Under the pieces are notes generated by a model, which ran no database searches, was not told the DNA's origin, and saw nothing but the letters and a program-made list of their open reading frames with translations. Position numbers and translations under genes: made by a program. A stretch of 64,000 nt of DNA. Origin: Bremerella volcania. Its GTDB lineage: Bacteria; Planctomycetota; Planctomycetia; Pirellulales; Pirellulaceae. The stretch lies in NCBI RefSeq assembly GCF_007748115.1, contig NZ_CP036289.1, positions 558,001-622,000 of the forward strand, given 5' to 3'. Positions 42,239 to 51,105 of the stretch are shown one piece after another (the first letter of the stretch is position 1; the number at the start of each line of letters is the position of its first letter).

Positions 42239-44221
42239 TTACACCTCGAGCGAGGTTGTCGCGAATTGCCGGGCTTGCTCCCCGTATCGTTTGACGAACT
42301 CGATAAATGGGCCACGCTTGACCGGTTTGGCGATGTAGTCGTCGCAGCCAGCCGCCAGGCATCGCCCGCGATCTCCTTGCAGGGCATGCGCGGTGACGGC
42401 CAGAATGGGTTTGAAAAATCCATTCTCGCGCAGGACCCTGGTGGCCTCATAGCCGTCCATGACCGGCATCTGCATGTCCATCAAAATCACGTCGACACGC
42501 GGATCGCTATCGTGTCCGCTGCTGCCGGTATCGCGCCGGTTCGCGCTGATCCACTCGACCGCTTCCAGGCCATTGTTGGCCACGGTCACCGTGGCGCCTG
42601 CTTTGCGTAGAAACGCGCTGAGGACCTTCTGATTGTCCGGACCGTCTTCGACAAGCAGCACGCGGAATCCATCGAGTCGGATATCTTGCGTGCTATTTGC
42701 AGAACTGGTCGTAGGAGGATGATCCTTAAGCGACTGGGAAGTGACTTCCAGAGGAATACGAAGCAGGCAGGAAGTCCCGTGGCCAACCTCGCTTTCCACC
42801 TCGAGGGAACCTTGCAGGGTCGTTACTAGACGCTGACAGATCGACAGCCCCAGCCCCGAGCCGGCATGGCTGCGCGAAGGGGAATTGTCGGCCTGGTTGA
42901 AGGGCTCGAAGATCGACTTCAAGCGGCTATGCGGAATGCCAACGCCGGTGTCCCGCACGATCAGTTGCAGCGTCGGTGTGGGAAAGCCATGGAAACTGGC
43001 TTCAACGGTGATTTCCCCCTCGCGCGTAAACTTGAAGGCGTTGTCGATCAGACGCGAGAGGATCTGGCGCGTTCGCACGGCATCGGTGATAAACTCGGAC
43101 GGAACGCCTGGTTGGATGCGAACGTGAAAGGCGAGACCGCGCCCAATCGCTTGCGCTTGATAAACATGGTGCAGATCTCCCAAGACCGCGTCGATCGACG
43201 TTTTCCTGGTGCTGGCCGAAGGCAACGCCGATTCGATGCACGAGAGTTCCAGGATGTCGTCCAGCAGATGCATCAATTGATGGCCGTTACGGTTAATCGA
43301 TTCCAGCGAACCGGCCACTTCTTCATCCGCAGAACGGTTGCCCAAAAGCTCGACGTGGCCGAGGATCGCGGTGATCGGCGTGCGCAGATTGTGGCTCATG
43401 TTGGTCAGAAATTCGTTCTTGGCATGCACGGCCGTATTGGCCAGTTGGTTGGCCTTGGCCAAGGCGATTTCGATTTGCTTCTTCTCGGTGATGTCGGTGG
43501 CGGCCCCTAAGATTCTACCGCGGAAGGGACCGCTAGTTTGAAGTTGCCCGCTGAACGTGTACCAGCGAAAGCGACCGTCGACGTGTCGTACGCGGCATTC
43601 GAGTTCAAACCGTTTGCTGTCCCAGGTGAATTGATTCTCAATCGCCTCGGTCAATGGGAATCGGTCGTCGGCATGCACGCGGCTGAGCCATTGGTCGGTG
43701 TTCCGCGGCAATTGGTCCGACGCGAGCCCCAGCATGTGCTGAAAGTGCCGCGAAAGATAGACGAAGTCGAGCCGCCGGTCCCACCACCAAAGTCCGACAT
43801 TCCCTTCGGCGACCGCCAGATGGTACCATCGCTGATGTTGTCGCAGGTCTTCGCGGATCTGCGCTTCTTCGATCAGGTGCTTGAGCTTCAACTCGACTTG
43901 CAGCGCATCGAGTTCTTCCCAGGTGATGACGTACGGTGAGTGAGAACGGCCGGGGCCGGACTCGATCGTGACGTTCAGACATTGCCCCAGGATCGCCGGA
44001 GATCGGTCTCGATCAGGCAAGTGCCGATGCGCATCGCTTTCGGGAGGAATCGCCCACAAACAAAGCCCGATCGGCTCATGAATCAACTCGGGCCAACGGC
44101 TTGGCTTGACGCAGAGAATGTCTTGTGGCTGGACGCCACAGTCATGCAGGCGCGGAAGAATCCTGGCGGACTCGTGCGCGTCGGCAACAATTGCAATATG
44201 GATCTTTTCGTATTCCATCAT
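42239..44221 (-). CDS. Hybrid sensor histidine kinase (PAS-HisKA-HATPase-REC)
   Basis: 660 residues, no membrane helix, so cytoplasmic. Residues about 1-110 are uncharacterised. A PAS-like domain (about 125-255) includes RWYHLAVAEGNVGLWWWDRRLD. The HisKA box is MSHNLRTPITAILGH with the phosphorylated His near residue 275 (NLR instead of the usual ELR). The HATPase (about 370-500) has NAFKFTREGE, DTGVGIP and GSGLGLSICQRLV. A C-terminal receiver contains VLLVEDGPDNQKV and ILMDMQMPVMDGYEA, with its Asp near 581. The kinase probably passes phosphate to its own receiver and then to an unlinked phosphotransfer protein. The stimulus is unknown. Confidence 0.9.
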   Translation of the reverse strand: MMEYEKIHIAIVADAHESARILPRLHDCGVQPQDILCVKPSRWPELIHEPIGLCLWAIPPESDAHRHLPDRDRSPAILGQCLNVTIESGPGRSHSPYVITWEELDALQVELKLKHLIEEAQIREDLRQHQRWYHLAVAEGNVGLWWWDRRLDFVYLSRHFQHMLGLASDQLPRNTDQWLSRVHADDRFPLTEAIENQFTWDSKRFELECRVRHVDGRFRWYTFSGQLQTSGPFRGRILGAATDITEKKQIEIALAKANQLANTAVHAKNEFLTNMSHNLRTPITAILGHVELLGNRSADEEVAGSLESINRNGHQLMHLLDDILELSCIESALPSASTRKTSIDAVLGDLHHVYQAQAIGRGLAFHVRIQPGVPSEFITDAVRTRQILSRLIDNAFKFTREGEITVEASFHGFPTPTLQLIVRDTGVGIPHSRLKSIFEPFNQADNSPSRSHAGSGLGLSICQRLVTTLQGSLEVESEVGHGTSCLLRIPLEVTSQSLKDHPPTTSSANSTQDIRLDGFRVLLVEDGPDNQKVLSAFLRKAGATVTVANNGLEAVEWISANRRDTGSSGHDSDPRVDVILMDMQMPVMDGYEATRVLRENGFFKPILAVTAHALQGDRGRCLAAGCDDYIAKPVKRGPFIEFVKRYGEQARQFATTSLEV

Positions 44222-44458
44222 CGATCTGCCCCCACGACCTTTACCGGCCGTGAATCAATGCCTGGTTGGGTAAACTTTCTTGCGAGGGGCATTGGCCCCC
44301 CGAAGAACTTATCAACCCTACGCCATGAATAGTGAAGTGACTTCATCTAGCATCCCATTACGGCAACACGCGGATGGGATGATGCCGGTCGTACCGATTA
44401 CGCGGCCTCCAGGACAAGCCCGTTATTACGTTTGGTAATAAGGCAGAAAGTAGCCAGA

Positions 44459-46396
44459 TTAGTTCTTCAGCAGTTCTTCGCGATAGCGGGCCATCACGTC
44501 GGCCCGAATCAACAGCCCGATCAAAACCCGCTTGCCGGCGGTTTGAATCTCGACCGGCAGCGTGCCAACGTCGCGCGTGCCGAAGTCACGCAGAGCCTCC
44601 AGAAGGTTCTCGTCCGGAGAAACGGCGATCGGCGAGACCATGGCAATATCGTGCGCGTTGACCAGGTACGGCGAGACGTCCGTATCCAGCACCCGGTGCA
44701 GGTCTTCGGGGCGAATGATTCCGTGCAGCGTGCCATCTTCGTTCATCACCGGAATGCTCTCGATATGAGGATTCTCGCGCGCGATCTTGATGATCTGCAT
44801 CACGTTGTCGGTGTGCTTCACGGTGGGGAACTTGCGCACCATCACGTCCCGCACGGCGATGTTCTCGATATGGTGCAGATCGTGGCTGCGGGCGATCGAT
44901 TCGCCGCGGCGCGAAAGCTTCTTTTCGTAGATGCTTTCTGGATCGACCCAGCGGGCAATCAAGCTGGATATGCCGGCGGCCGCCATGATCGGCAGAATAA
45001 TGCGGTAGTCGTCGGTCAGTTCATACACCACGACGATCGCGCTGAGCGTTCCGTGCGTGGTCCCGGCCACGACCGCGCCCATCCCGACCAGCGCATACGC
45101 CCCTGGATGGTCGCACCACTCGGGGGCAAACAGGTTGAGTAAAAGCCCAATCACCGCGCCGGTGGTCGAGCCGATAAACAAACTGGGCGCAAAGATACCG
45201 CCAGACCCACCCCCGGCCAGGCAGGCACTGGTCAAGAAAGGTTTCACCAATACCAGCGGCAACAGCCAGATCAGGTGCTTCCACATCGCCGCGCGCGACA
45301 GCCGGACGTTCTCGTAATGCGAATCGCTTTCGTTGATGTCGGCATCGGTCAGCTTCTGGGCGTTCTCTAAGTGCAGCGTATGACTGATCGCCGCGTAGCC
45401 GGTGCCGTACAACACGGGAATCGGCTCGCTACGTTCGATATCTTGCCGAGCCGCCACCGATTGCTCGGGCGCCACGGGATACAGCACGTAGTAAGTCGTT
45501 CCGACCACGCCCAACAGTAAGCCGCACGCGATCGAGCGGACCCAGTGCTTGGGAATCCAGTATTCCGATTCGTCTTCAAACCAATACAGCAGTTTGGTAA
45601 AGCCGACTGCCATCAGTCCGCAAACGATCCCCAGGAAGATGTACGACGGCAGTTCGTGGTAGGCCCCATCGAACTTGTGGGCGATATGCGGGAACTCCGG
45701 GGCGAAGCCGTGGGCTCCTTGGTTCTGCTGTACGACGTTGGCCAGCACGGAGGCAATCACGATCGCCGAGAGGCTTTCGACCGCGAAGTTCGCCAGAATG
45801 ATCTCGCTGGCAAAAATCACCCCGGCAATCGGGGCATGAAACGTCGCCGAGATACCGGCCGCGGCTCCCGCGGCGGCCAGCACTTTGATGTTCCGGGCCG
45901 AAAGCTGAAAGATCTGGGCGGCCGTACTTCCAAACGCCGCGCCAATCTGCACGACGGGACCTTCCCGGCCAATCGAACTGCCAGTCCCGATACACAGCCC
46001 GCTGGCCAAAAGCTTCACGATCGCCACCGGTGGACGGATGACGCCATCCTTCCGGGCAATCGCTTTGACCACTTCCGGAACGCCGTGACCGACCGCTTCC
46101 GGGTAATACTTGCGGGTATACCACGAGACGATCACGAGCCCGACCACGGGGCAAAGAACGAGCGCAATCAGGCCCACCCAATGATAGTGAGCCAACTGCA
46201 TGGCGGGGCGAAGCGTCCAATCTTCGATCCAATGAATCATCATCGAAAGGAAAATCGAACTATAACCGGCCAGAATGCCGACGATTCCGGCCAAAGTAAT
46301 GGTCAACGGCTGCGCAGGGATCGTCCCACGCTTCAAATGCAGGGCAAGCCAGTCCTGAACCGGCTGCAACCACCCACGTACCCGAGACCAAGGCAT
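44459..46396 (-). CDS. ClC-family chloride channel/transporter with CBS domains
   Basis: About 645 residues from the ATG at 46396; a TTG at 46453 is an alternative that would overlap the divergent gene's reading frame. The membrane part (about 35-440) has GREGPVVQIGAAFGS (gating Glu in GREGP), GSGGIFAPSLFIG (anion-binding loop) and other ClC segments. Two CBS domains follow (about 505-640), starting IAVRDVMVRKFPTV and ISPIAVSPDENLLEALRDFG, which usually bind nucleotides and regulate transport. Whether it is a channel or H+/Cl- antiporter cannot be told from sequence alone. Downstream is about 240 bp of non-coding DNA with a short dyad TTATTAC-5-GTAATAA (44423-44441). Confidence 0.9.
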   Translation of the reverse strand: MPWSRVRGWLQPVQDWLALHLKRGTIPAQPLTITLAGIVGILAGYSSIFLSMMIHWIEDWTLRPAMQLAHYHWVGLIALVLCPVVGLVIVSWYTRKYYPEAVGHGVPEVVKAIARKDGVIRPPVAIVKLLASGLCIGTGSSIGREGPVVQIGAAFGSTAAQIFQLSARNIKVLAAAGAAAGISATFHAPIAGVIFASEIILANFAVESLSAIVIASVLANVVQQNQGAHGFAPEFPHIAHKFDGAYHELPSYIFLGIVCGLMAVGFTKLLYWFEDESEYWIPKHWVRSIACGLLLGVVGTTYYVLYPVAPEQSVAARQDIERSEPIPVLYGTGYAAISHTLHLENAQKLTDADINESDSHYENVRLSRAAMWKHLIWLLPLVLVKPFLTSACLAGGGSGGIFAPSLFIGSTTGAVIGLLLNLFAPEWCDHPGAYALVGMGAVVAGTTHGTLSAIVVVYELTDDYRIILPIMAAAGISSLIARWVDPESIYEKKLSRRGESIARSHDLHHIENIAVRDVMVRKFPTVKHTDNVMQIIKIARENPHIESIPVMNEDGTLHGIIRPEDLHRVLDTDVSPYLVNAHDIAMVSPIAVSPDENLLEALRDFGTRDVGTLPVEIQTAGKRVLIGLLIRADVMARYREELLKN

Positions 46397-46605
46397 AGCA
46401 CTCGCTAAGAATAAACCCCCGGACCCGACCACCGGAGGGAACCAAATTGGCAAGGAAAGAGAATAAGGTTATCAGGGATGCCAGTCAGGTTAAAGGGTGC
46501 ACCAACGTACTCTTCTTTTCCCAAGCTGCCAGCCACTTCACGGCAAATTCAACTTCTCTGCACGAAATGCCAGCAAACCTCCGGCATAACTTGGGATTAC
46601 GCCCA

Positions 46606-47109
46606 ATGGACACCCTCCTTTCGGAAAGGCCAGCTGTGAACGCCGAAGACCTGCGAAAAATTATTGGAGCCTCGAAGGAACCGGTCGAGTACGCCCCGGT
46701 CGCGTTGCTTTTGAAAACGGGCTATGCCTGTTTCGGCCACTACAACGGCAACTTGAACGAAGACCTCGGCCAGACGCTGGTCGTCTTGAACGCTCAGCTC
46801 ATGGACCTCAAAGCCGAGGTCCATCGCACGCGCCCGGCCGCGGAAGACTTCCGCGAGTTTTTGCTCGAGATTGTTGGGGCATACGATTCCGACGAAGAAA
46901 ATGATCTGCCCACCCGCGAATTCCTGGGCAAGCCGATCCCCCTGATCGCGATCCCACTGGAAGAGATCGCGATCGTCTACCCGGTGGCGCAAATCGTGAC
47001 CATGCTCCAGCGCGTCAGCCCCGAAAAGCGGGAAGAACGCTCGACGCCGGCGCTGTTTGACTTCGATCGTAGCGAAATCCTGACCGTCCTGCGCATGAAG
47101 CTGTGGTAA
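46606..47109 (+). CDS. Conserved-looking hypothetical protein, no family recognised
   Basis: 167 residues from the ATG at 46606 (a longer open frame begins at 46447 but its N-terminal part looks non-coding and overlaps the clc promoter region). The product is soluble, without signal peptide, and alternates hydrophobic strands with charged segments: PVEYAPVALLLKTGYACFGHYNG near the start, then ALFDFDRSEILTVLRMKLW at the end. The repeated IPLEEIAIVYPVAQIV region is also well ordered. It is divergent from clc and precedes the repeat-rich gap at 47281. No function assigned. Confidence 0.6.
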   Translation: MDTLLSERPAVNAEDLRKIIGASKEPVEYAPVALLLKTGYACFGHYNGNLNEDLGQTLVVLNAQLMDLKAEVHRTRPAAEDFREFLLEIVGAYDSDEENDLPTREFLGKPIPLIAIPLEEIAIVYPVAQIVTMLQRVSPEKREERSTPALFDFDRSEILTVLRMKLW

Positions 47110-47280
47110 GACCACACGTCCGCAGTTGCTCGGCACTGCGGACAGCCTCAGCCCTGGCACCCCATATCTCTCTTCCCTTCCGTGGTCAAAAAATTTTCCC
47201 GCGCGCACTATCTCACTGAAGCGCTAGTCCTCTAAATTGCACGTACACCCGACGAAGCATCACGCTTTCCGGGTGCCAAA

Positions 47281-47296
47281 CCCACATTCATGTGGG
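47281..47296. repeat. Perfect palindrome at the start of a repeat cluster
   Basis: CCCACAT-TC-ATGTGGG, a 7-bp perfect stem, 11 bp before the large composite inverted repeat. It is probably part of the same dispersed repeat. Confidence 0.5.
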
Positions 47297-47307
47297 CCTG
47301 CCGTCTC

Positions 47308-47502
47308 AGCCCCAACGGGGCGATAGATAATAGCCAGGGGCGTCAGCCCCTGGTAGGTGACCAAAAAAAACCAAGCCCTGAAAGGGCGACAGAACCTATG
47401 TGTCGTTCATGATTCTGTCGCCCCGTTGGGGCTCACCATTCGTCGTGCATCCAGGACCAGGGGCTCACGCCCCTGGCTATTATCTGCCGCCCCGTTGGGG
47501 CT
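47308..47502. repeat. Composite palindromic repeat (REP-like) of about 195 bp
   Basis: Outer arms 47308-47353 and 47457-47502 (46 bp) are near-perfect inverse copies of each other. Each contains the palindrome GCCCC-AA-CGGGGC, an ATTATC-type spacer and CCAGGGGC-GCCCCTGG. Inside, AGCCCTGAAAGGGCGACAGAA (47374-47393) and its inverse around TTCTGTCGCCCC (47413-47424) form a further pair. The GCCCCAACGGGGC motif is, from experience, dispersed in many planctomycete genomes. No gene is present in the 440-bp gap 47110-47547. The element may be mobilised by a RAYT-type transposase elsewhere. Confidence 0.75.
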
Positions 47503-47547
47503 CGGAAGAACTCGAATCCCTTAAACCTTCAACACGCATCAAACATC

Positions 47548-48432
47548 ATGTCCCATTCCCACACGTCACAACCTGAAAAACACGGAGTGAACGCATCAGC
47601 GCACGCTCCGCAGGTTGCCGTGCGCGAGGGGAATCGGCTTCTCTGCCCCTGCTGCGGAGAAGTGTTGATGGTCTTGCAGGAAGAGCCGGCCAACGAGTCG
47701 CAGCCCAAAAAATTCTGGCCGCCGAAGATGGCCCCTCCGAAACGAACGCCTCGCCCACAATCGGCCACGCTCAACGAAATCATTCGTCGGCAGGAGGCCC
47801 AGGAAGAAGCCGCGTTTCAGGCTGCGATGGCAAAGGACGTTTCCCACGACGAGCCGCCTGTTGAAGCGTTCGACCCCGATCGACCGCACTACCGGGCCGA
47901 CAGCATCGTGGTCGAAATCGATCCGGAAATCAACGCGTACGAGTTCCCCGAAATCGATCCTCCCCTGGTGCCCAATGGCTTAACGCCCAAACGTTCGCGA
48001 AGTGACTCAGGCGAATACCGCGAGCCCCGCGAACGCGACGCCGTGACGCGTTACGAGGAACGAAAACGGTACCGACTGCGGCAACCGCTGCGCGAACCCC
48101 TCACGTACGAAGCCGCCCGATTGTACGCGTGGATGTTCTACCGCATGAAGAAGCTTAACCTGCAGTTGATCGAGGAGATCACCGCGAAACAGGCCGAGAT
48201 CGACGCGTTAGAAGAAGAACTCAACGCACCCGTCGAACAGGCATCGAGCGAAGAACAATCCGAAAGCGAAACGCAGCCCCAAGTAATCTCCCGAGCCGAA
48301 ACCAAGCAGATCATCACACCCACACGACGCGAACGCGTGCTTCGTGCGATTGAAAAGCGTGTCCACGCGAGCATGGCGTCCAACAACCAAACACAACGAG
48401 TCGAAACGGCTAACGAACGCGGGCCGCCTTGA
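47548..48432 (+). CDS. Hypothetical protein with a CPxCG-like metal knuckle
   Basis: 294 residues. Near residues 31-38 it has LLCPCCGEVLMV, a single CPxCG zinc knuckle, with no second Cys pair obvious. A Pro-rich linker follows (about 50-75), then a charged Glu/Arg-rich body with YEAARLYAWMFYRMKKLNLQLIEEITAKQAEIDALEEEL (a helix, possibly coiled coil, about 190-230) and a polar, Gln/Ser/Glu-rich tail. No signal peptide or membrane helix. I recognise no family. The start ATG at 47548 follows a short spacer after the REP-like repeats. Confidence 0.6.
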   Translation: MSHSHTSQPEKHGVNASAHAPQVAVREGNRLLCPCCGEVLMVLQEEPANESQPKKFWPPKMAPPKRTPRPQSATLNEIIRRQEAQEEAAFQAAMAKDVSHDEPPVEAFDPDRPHYRADSIVVEIDPEINAYEFPEIDPPLVPNGLTPKRSRSDSGEYREPRERDAVTRYEERKRYRLRQPLREPLTYEAARLYAWMFYRMKKLNLQLIEEITAKQAEIDALEEELNAPVEQASSEEQSESETQPQVISRAETKQIITPTRRERVLRAIEKRVHASMASNNQTQRVETANERGPP

Positions 48433-48547
48433 TTGTGATAGCCCCAAGGGGGTGGCGTAAGAAACTGCGTAGTATTCGTTCCGAGCCTATCGCGAACTTT
48501 GATCTCGCATGCGCTTTCAGGCCGGCGGGGATAACCCCTCACCCTGG

Positions 48548-48570
48548 CCCTCTCCCCTCGGGGGAGAGGG
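48548..48570. repeat. Dispersed GC-rich palindrome
   Basis: CCCTCTCCCC (48548-48557) pairs with GGGGGAGAGGG (48560-48570) around TC. It sits within a CCCTCACCCTGGCCC-type sequence seen in intergenic DNA of many Gram-negative genomes. It is probably a repeat and possibly an attenuator, but without a T-run. Confidence 0.55.
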
Positions 48571-48599
48571 GACTGGAATGCGCGCGCTGGTGGTTGCGT

Positions 48600-49007
48600 T
48601 TAGCGTGATCTCTTCGTGGTCTTGGGTACTTCGAAATCGTACTCGCCTGACTCCATCGGCAGATCGTAGCTTTCCTCATGCGGTTTGAAGAGAATTTGGC
48701 CGTCGAGGTTGTCTCCGTGCGCGATGCCGTTGAACCCTTCGATGCGCACCACATGCGGTCCGCCTACCAGGCCAAAGCTTTCCCGGGTCGTGTAGGTGCC
48801 GTCCTGGATGATCGCCTTGCTGCCGTGGCCGGCGTTTCCTTGCTTGGTGTCGGGCGAAAAGGTGATCGTGCCGCGCGGGACCGGCTTGCCGTCGTACGTC
48901 ACGTGGCCGGTCAGGTGAACGGTCGAGTCGCCGTAGTTACAGCCTGCGGCCGTCCAATACAGAAGCAAGCTCGCGGCGATGGCAATGGAAGGTAGTCTCA
49001 CACGCAT
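48600..49007 (-). CDS. Small lipoprotein downstream of a DUF1559 gene
   Basis: 135 residues from the ATG at 49007, two bases after the DUF1559 stop (TGA-TC-ATG), so translation is coupled. The N terminus is a lipoprotein signal (IAIAASLLLYWTAAGC, lipidated Cys near residue 23). The rest is beta-rich with LTGHVTYDGKPVPRGTITFSPD and GPHVVRIEGFNG, the transthyretin-like or carboxypeptidase-regulatory-like pattern commonly found after DUF1559 proteins in planctomycetes. Probably anchored in a membrane facing outward. Its role alongside the DUF1559 protein is unknown. Confidence 0.75.
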   Translation of the reverse strand: MRVRLPSIAIAASLLLYWTAAGCNYGDSTVHLTGHVTYDGKPVPRGTITFSPDTKQGNAGHGSKAIIQDGTYTTRESFGLVGGPHVVRIEGFNGIAHGDNLDGQILFKPHEESYDLPMESGEYDFEVPKTTKRSR

Positions 49008-49009
49008 GA

Positions 49010-49963
49010 TCACAAACTTCCCAATCCACCGGTGGGCAGTCCGTCGTCGATTTTGCCCAAAGATTGATAGGTGGCCAGATCGATCGTTTCCGGAATGAAG
49101 TGAACCGAAGCGTCCCCCATCAGGAACATGCAACCGCCAGGATGATAACTGCCAAACAGCTTGGTCATGATGTTGAGCGTGTCGTTCTTGATCCCGTCGC
49201 GCGGGTCCGAGTTGATCTGTTCGCGGGTCGCGGCCAGCACCAGCGGCGTTCCCCAAGAGTCAAGCTTCGTGGCCGATGCCCACCCGCTGTGGTAGCCGTC
49301 GGGTCGGCCGCTGGGGGTCAGGCAGTAACGCGTTTCACCCACCATGAAAATGTTGGTCGAGCCGTCGGTCAGATCCTGGAAGCCAGTATCGGAGTTCAAG
49401 TGCAGTACCCCGTTGCGATAGAACACCCGCTGTCCCGAAGAGGTCGAGCAAGATTCGTCGGCAGCCGGACCACCCCCTTGAACGCCGTAGTAACTGATCG
49501 AGTTCCAGTCATCGCGACTGGCCGGGTCTGAAGGGCATTGGTACGCCGCGTTGCTCAGCTTGAACAGGTTATGATTCACCGACGCCCCCGGCACGTTGCT
49601 GGTGGCGGTGAAACTACTGTTGAGATCGAATTGACCGTACAGATTGTTTTGTTCCAGAAACGGCAAGATCTTGACCGTCCACGGTTCACGCGTGCCGGTG
49701 GTGCCACTGGAAGAACACCAACTGCCGCTGGTGAAGTCAGGCTCCGGCGTATACCGAACCCCAGAGGGAAACTGGCCGTACGTATCGTGATGATTGTGAA
49801 GGGCAATTCCGATCTGCTTGAGCTTGTTGGTACACGTCATCCGCCGAGCCGCTTCCCGGGCTTGTTGAACGGCTGGCAGAAGCAGGGCGATCAGAACCCC
49901 AATGATGGCAATCACAACCAGCAACTCCACCAACGTGAAGGCCGAACGACGGGCCGTATTCAT
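49010..49963 (-). CDS. DUF1559 prepilin-like protein (H-X9-DG type)
   Basis: 317 residues. The N terminus is a type IV prepilin-like signal: RRSAFTLVELLVVIAIIGVL, with processing expected before the Phe and the following helix forming a pseudopilin stem. It continues to AVQQAREAARRMTCTNKLKQIGIALHNH, typical of DUF1559. The C-terminal HPGGCMFLMGDASVHFI matches the H-X9-D(G/A) motif of the family. DUF1559 proteins are very numerous in planctomycetes and are thought to be extracellular pseudopilins or fibre components. The downstream lipoprotein gene is coupled. Confidence 0.92.
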   Translation of the reverse strand: MNTARRSAFTLVELLVVIAIIGVLIALLLPAVQQAREAARRMTCTNKLKQIGIALHNHHDTYGQFPSGVRYTPEPDFTSGSWCSSSGTTGTREPWTVKILPFLEQNNLYGQFDLNSSFTATSNVPGASVNHNLFKLSNAAYQCPSDPASRDDWNSISYYGVQGGGPAADESCSTSSGQRVFYRNGVLHLNSDTGFQDLTDGSTNIFMVGETRYCLTPSGRPDGYHSGWASATKLDSWGTPLVLAATREQINSDPRDGIKNDTLNIMTKLFGSYHPGGCMFLMGDASVHFIPETIDLATYQSLGKIDDGLPTGGLGSL

Positions 49964-50289
49964 GGCATAACCTGCGAGAAGAGAAGATAAGGGAAATATG
50001 GAGGTATATCGGCTTTTTATCCTTCCAATGCCTAGTATTCAAGAACGAAATCGATCGGCAGCTTCAATATGCACGATTTCGCTGCCCTTAATCCACGATT
50101 AAGCGAAGTTAACTGTCTGTTCTGTTGATTTGGTGAAATTGGGAAGACCGGGCCGCAGAAAGAACTACCGGTCGTTATGGAGCCGATTCGCGGCGGTTGT
50201 GAACTATTTCACAGATCGACCGCTAAGCAGTCGCAAGGATGAACTGCCCCGCCCGAAGCGCCTGCCTTTTTTTTAGTTAGAAAGAGATC
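49964..50289. other. Intergenic region of divergent DUF1559 and cytochrome genes
   Basis: A 326-bp region with no gene visible. It contains the CRP/FNR-type palindrome at 50198-50213 described separately and an A/T-rich stretch (49985-50040) next to the DUF1559 start. Two copies of an ATTAAG-type inverted pair lie near 50096-50106, too short to be meaningful. Confidence 0.4.
50198..50213 (+). promoter_or_regulatory. CRP/FNR-superfamily consensus palindrome
   Basis: TGTGA-ACTATT-TCACA is an exact match to the CRP core TGTGA-N6-TCACA, 76 bp upstream of the cytochrome start codon. It probably controls the cytochrome gene in response to a CRP/FNR-type regulator (cAMP or redox state). The same position is about 235 bp upstream of the divergent DUF1559 gene. 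The regulator is not in the window. Confidence 0.5.
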
Positions 50290-51105
50290 ATGTCGATCCA
50301 TCGATTCCTGTTGTGCGTGTGCATGGTGACAGCCACCAGCGCCTGGCTGTTAGCCGAAGAGGAACCCACCGTTCCTAATGCGTACCCGGCCGGTCCGCTC
50401 GGCGAGGTGGTGCGGCTGGGCGAGCAGCTCGTTTACGAAACGAAAGATCACCCGCTCAGCAAACCATTCGTCGGAAATCAATTGAACTGTACTTCGTGCC
50501 ACTTGGACGGGGGCACTCACCCCGATGCCGGCAGCTTTCTGCAAACGGCCGCGGCGTACCCAGCCTGGTCGCCGCGCGAGAACCGGGTGATCACGCTCGA
50601 AGACCGCGTGCTCAATTGCTTCATGCGAAGTCAAAACGGCATCCGCCCACCCAACGGCAGCCAGGTCTCGGTCGCGATCACGACGTACATCACCTGGCTA
50701 TCGACGGGCAGCAAGATCCAAATGAACGAGAAGAAGCCGCTCGGTCCGCGGCATGTGCCGGAACTGGAATTCGATTGGAGCAAAGCCAACCCCGTGCAAG
50801 GCAAAGAGGGCTACAAGACGTACTGCCTCGATTGTCACGGACAAGACGGCCAGGGCACTGCCGACGGGCCGCCGGTGTGGGGTCCGCAATCGTACAACGA
50901 CGGTGCCGGGCTCAGCCGCGTTCCCAAGTTGGCATCGTGGTTGAAGGTTGGCATGCCGCTGGATGACCCTTCGCTGACCAAGCAAGAAGCGGCTGACATC
51001 GCCGCGTATATCAACCGTCAACAGCGCCCCCGGTTCAAGCTCGAAGAGCACCTGCCCAAGGCCGAGCGGCTCGGGGAATACAACTTTGAGCCAGCCCAGC
51101 CCTAG
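50290..51105 (+). CDS. tsdA: Dihaem cytochrome c, thiosulfate dehydrogenase-like (TsdA-type)
   Basis: 271 residues with a signal peptide (RFLLCVCMVTATSAWLLAEE). It has two haem c motifs, CTSCH (67-71) and CLDCH (179-183). Between them Cys110 lies in LEDRVLNCFMRSQNG, which matches the conserved Cys that serves as axial ligand of haem 1 in TsdA. TsdA oxidises two thiosulfate to tetrathionate or catalyses the reverse. The fold is two cytochrome c domains, periplasmic. Upstream is a CRP-type palindrome; the stop overlaps that of the convergent ilvA by 4 bp. Directionality of the reaction cannot be predicted. Confidence 0.85.
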   Translation: MSIHRFLLCVCMVTATSAWLLAEEEPTVPNAYPAGPLGEVVRLGEQLVYETKDHPLSKPFVGNQLNCTSCHLDGGTHPDAGSFLQTAAAYPAWSPRENRVITLEDRVLNCFMRSQNGIRPPNGSQVSVAITTYITWLSTGSKIQMNEKKPLGPRHVPELEFDWSKANPVQGKEGYKTYCLDCHGQDGQGTADGPPVWGPQSYNDGAGLSRVPKLASWLKVGMPLDDPSLTKQEAADIAAYINRQQRPRFKLEEHLPKAERLGEYNFEPAQP

